Source: an uncultured Eubacteriales bacterium (GTDB lineage: Bacteria > Bacillota_A > Clostridia > Lachnospirales > Lachnospiraceae). Taken from it: 7,963 bases of DNA. The stretch lies in contig ONVT01000150.1 of NCBI GenBank assembly GCA_900321365.1, positions 1-7,963 of the forward strand, written 5' to 3'. The translations under genes were made by a program, and so were the position numbers. How positions within the stretch are numbered: the first letter of the stretch is position 1; the number at the start of each line of letters is the position of its first letter. The notes under the pieces were generated by a model. The model was given only the letters and a program-made list of their open reading frames with translations, did not search any database and was not told the origin of the DNA. Below, one piece after another: positions 7,181 to 7,963 of the stretch.

Positions 7181-7211
7181 CCGTAATAACTTTTACCTGA
7201 ATTTCCGAATC

Positions 7212-7240
7212 ATTGTATATGGTCTGTGCTAAAATGTCCA
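7212..7240 (-). promoter_or_regulatory. Candidate sigma-A promoter of carB
   Basis: On the minus strand: TGGACA at 7240-7235 (5/6 match to TTGACA), a 17-bp spacer and TACAAT at 7217-7212 (5/6 match to TATAAT). The predicted transcript start is near 7205, giving a leader of about 38 nt. That is too short for a PyrR attenuator or other known pyrimidine riboregulator, so any control would more likely act on initiation. Confidence 0.6.
7227..7235 (+). promoter_or_regulatory. Candidate extended -10 promoter for the CYTH gene
   Basis: TGCTAAAAT is an extended -10 element (TG, one base, TAAAAT; 5/6 match to TATAAT). No convincing -35 lies 17 bp upstream (GAATCA at 7207-7212), which extended -10 promoters can tolerate. 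The predicted start near 7242 gives a leader of about 115 nt. The element overlaps the -35 of the divergent carB promoter. Confidence 0.4.
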
Positions 7241-7292
7241 TGATAAAGGTTTTTCAGGATGTCGCACTTATTTTCTGTACAGGAGATCAATT

Positions 7293-7373
7293 ATGACGTC
7301 CCGAAGGACATCAGTGAGTCGGGCATTTGGAAATTCTTTCAGGGAGGAGAATCTATATGGAGATCGAACGTAA
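7293..7373 (+). CDS. Possible 26-residue upstream ORF overlapping the start of the CYTH gene
   Basis: An ATG at 7293 has a good ribosome site, AGGAG at 7281-7285, seven bases upstream. The frame runs through the CYTH ribosome site and start and stops with TAA at 7371-7373, so it overlaps the CYTH gene by 17 bases in another frame. The peptide has five arginines in 26 residues (4, 5, 10, 17, 25) and no hydrophobic segment. It may be a leader ORF coupling translation into the downstream gene, or chance. No homology is recognised. Confidence 0.3.
   Translation: MTSRRTSVSRAFGNSFREENLYGDRT
7295..7312 (+). other. Small hairpin in the CYTH gene leader
   Basis: GTCC (7298-7301) pairs with GGAC (7306-7309) around a CGAA loop. 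The stem extends to 7295/7312 with one C-A mismatch. It lies at the start of the candidate upstream ORF and would be in the leader RNA of the CYTH gene. No T-run follows, so it is not a terminator. Confidence 0.3.
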
Positions 7374-7920
7374 GTGGATGGTGAAGGGATGGCCGGAGCA
7401 GGGAGATGTTTCTCTTCCGCTTCTATATACAGAGTACCAGGAGCAGGGATATATTCATGCAGATGCGCCGATTGTGCGCATACGCCTGGAGGCGCGTATA
7501 GAGGAAAATGCGGCGGCTTCTGCTCTGGTTACGGATGCCTTAAAGGATCTTGCCAGGGATGGGAAAGCGAACTATGTGCTGTGCATCAAGTCCGCGGGAT
7601 ATCTTGCGCGCGAGGAGATTGAGATCGGAATTACCGAAGAGCATTTTTCCCGCCTGTCCGGACAGCTGGAGGGGAATCTGATCCGGAAGGTGCGCCGCGT
7701 CTACTCTCTTCCGGATGGGCTCGGACTTGAGGTGAACATGGTGGACGAAGGGCTGCCGACGGAGTTTATGTACGCGGAGGTGGAATTCGGGAGCGAAGAG
7801 CAGGCCCGGTCGTGGGATCCGGCTGCCTGCGGCCTGGGAGAGTATCTCGCGGATGATGTGACAGAAAAACCAGGCCAGAGCATGAGCGCCTACTGGACAA
7901 GGACACGGCTGCCGAAATGA
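7357..7920 (+). CDS. CYTH domain protein (triphosphate tunnel metalloenzyme family)
   Basis: The 187-residue product is essentially one CYTH domain, the eight-stranded tunnel fold that binds triphosphates with divalent metal. Single-domain bacterial members are often inorganic triphosphatases, less often class IV-type adenylate cyclases; the sequence alone does not decide. The signature ExExK is at the N-terminus (E2, E4, K6 in MEIERK). Other charged strand motifs expected in the tunnel are R41 and R43 (VRIR), K78 (CIKS), E87 and E89 (EEIEI), the basic cluster at K111, R113 and R114 (KVRRVY), E125 and E141/E143 (AEVEF). The C-terminus (DVTEKPG, 167-173) departs from the usual EVT-D-RY end. 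The protein is cytoplasmic, with no signal or membrane segment. Start: ATG at 7357 with GGAGG at 7343-7347; it also puts MEIERK at the N-terminus as in the family. The in-frame TTG at 7327 would add ten residues ahead of it. The gene is divergent from carB; no functional link is evident. Confidence 0.88.
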   Translation: MEIERKWMVKGWPEQGDVSLPLLYTEYQEQGYIHADAPIVRIRLEARIEENAAASALVTDALKDLARDGKANYVLCIKSAGYLAREEIEIGITEEHFSRLSGQLEGNLIRKVRRVYSLPDGLGLEVNMVDEGLPTEFMYAEVEFGSEEQARSWDPAACGLGEYLADDVTEKPGQSMSAYWTRTRLPK

Positions 7921-7955
7921 TTGAGAATCCGGATGCATATTATCGAAAAATAGTT

Positions 7956-7961
7956 TATAAT
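7956..7961 (+). promoter_or_regulatory. Perfect -10 box, probable promoter of the gene beyond the window
   Basis: TATAAT at 7956-7961 lies in an AT-rich stretch after the CYTH stop. The -35 is weak (ATGCAT at 7933-7938 with a 17-bp spacer); TTGAGA at 7921 is too far away. The window ends two bases later, so the downstream gene cannot be checked. No terminator is visible between 7921 and the end. Confidence 0.4.
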
Positions 7962-7963
7962 AC

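Noticed and set aside
7168..7211. Pyrimidine riboswitch or PyrR attenuator in the carB leader
   Set aside because: The predicted leader is only about 38 nt and shows no terminator/antiterminator pair.
7327..7356. TTG start ten codons upstream for the CYTH gene
   Set aside because: The ATG at 7357 has a good ribosome site and gives the family-typical MEIERK N-terminus.

Overview
This window comes from a moderately GC-rich bacterium, most likely a Clostridia-type Firmicute (Lachnospiraceae-like). The grounds are a Tad/Flp-type secretion gene of the Gram-positive kind, a YfbK-type von Willebrand factor A (VWA) protein with an acidic Glu/Thr linker, a Firmicute-like CarB, strong GGAGG ribosome sites and tight gene packing. 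This is inference from protein style; no rRNA or other marker is present.

Layout. Positions 2-82 hold the last codons of an unnamed upstream gene. Two bases later comes a TadC-like inner-membrane platform protein (85-1545), so the left edge is the tail of a probable Tad pilus/secretion operon. A 29-codon ORF overlaps its stop by ATGA. Next is a roughly 200-bp intergenic region with three tandem units of a 32-bp repeat. The middle unit forms a good promoter, and the last unit carries the ribosome site and start of a secreted VWA/YfbK-like protein (1742-3652). A strong hairpin at 3683-3718 separates this gene from the convergent carB; its U-tract is on the minus strand, so it mainly terminates carB.

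The minus-strand carB (7167-3817) encodes the large subunit of carbamoyl-phosphate synthetase. It is intact, but has about 43 extra residues between its two synthetase halves, and no carA lies beside it. A compact divergent regulatory region (7168-7356) separates it from a small CYTH-domain phosphohydrolase-like gene (7357-7920). The window ends on a perfect TATAAT, probably the promoter of the next gene.

The genes do not form one pathway. The left part is cell-surface (Tad apparatus, then an exported VWA protein that could be functionally linked); the right part is housekeeping metabolism (carbamoyl phosphate for pyrimidines and arginine; a triphosphate-binding CYTH protein). I see no mobile element, CRISPR array, tRNA, rRNA or obvious new system. 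The most unusual points are the tandem promoter repeats, the CarB insertion, the large extracytoplasmic domain in the TadC-like protein, and two candidate small ORFs.
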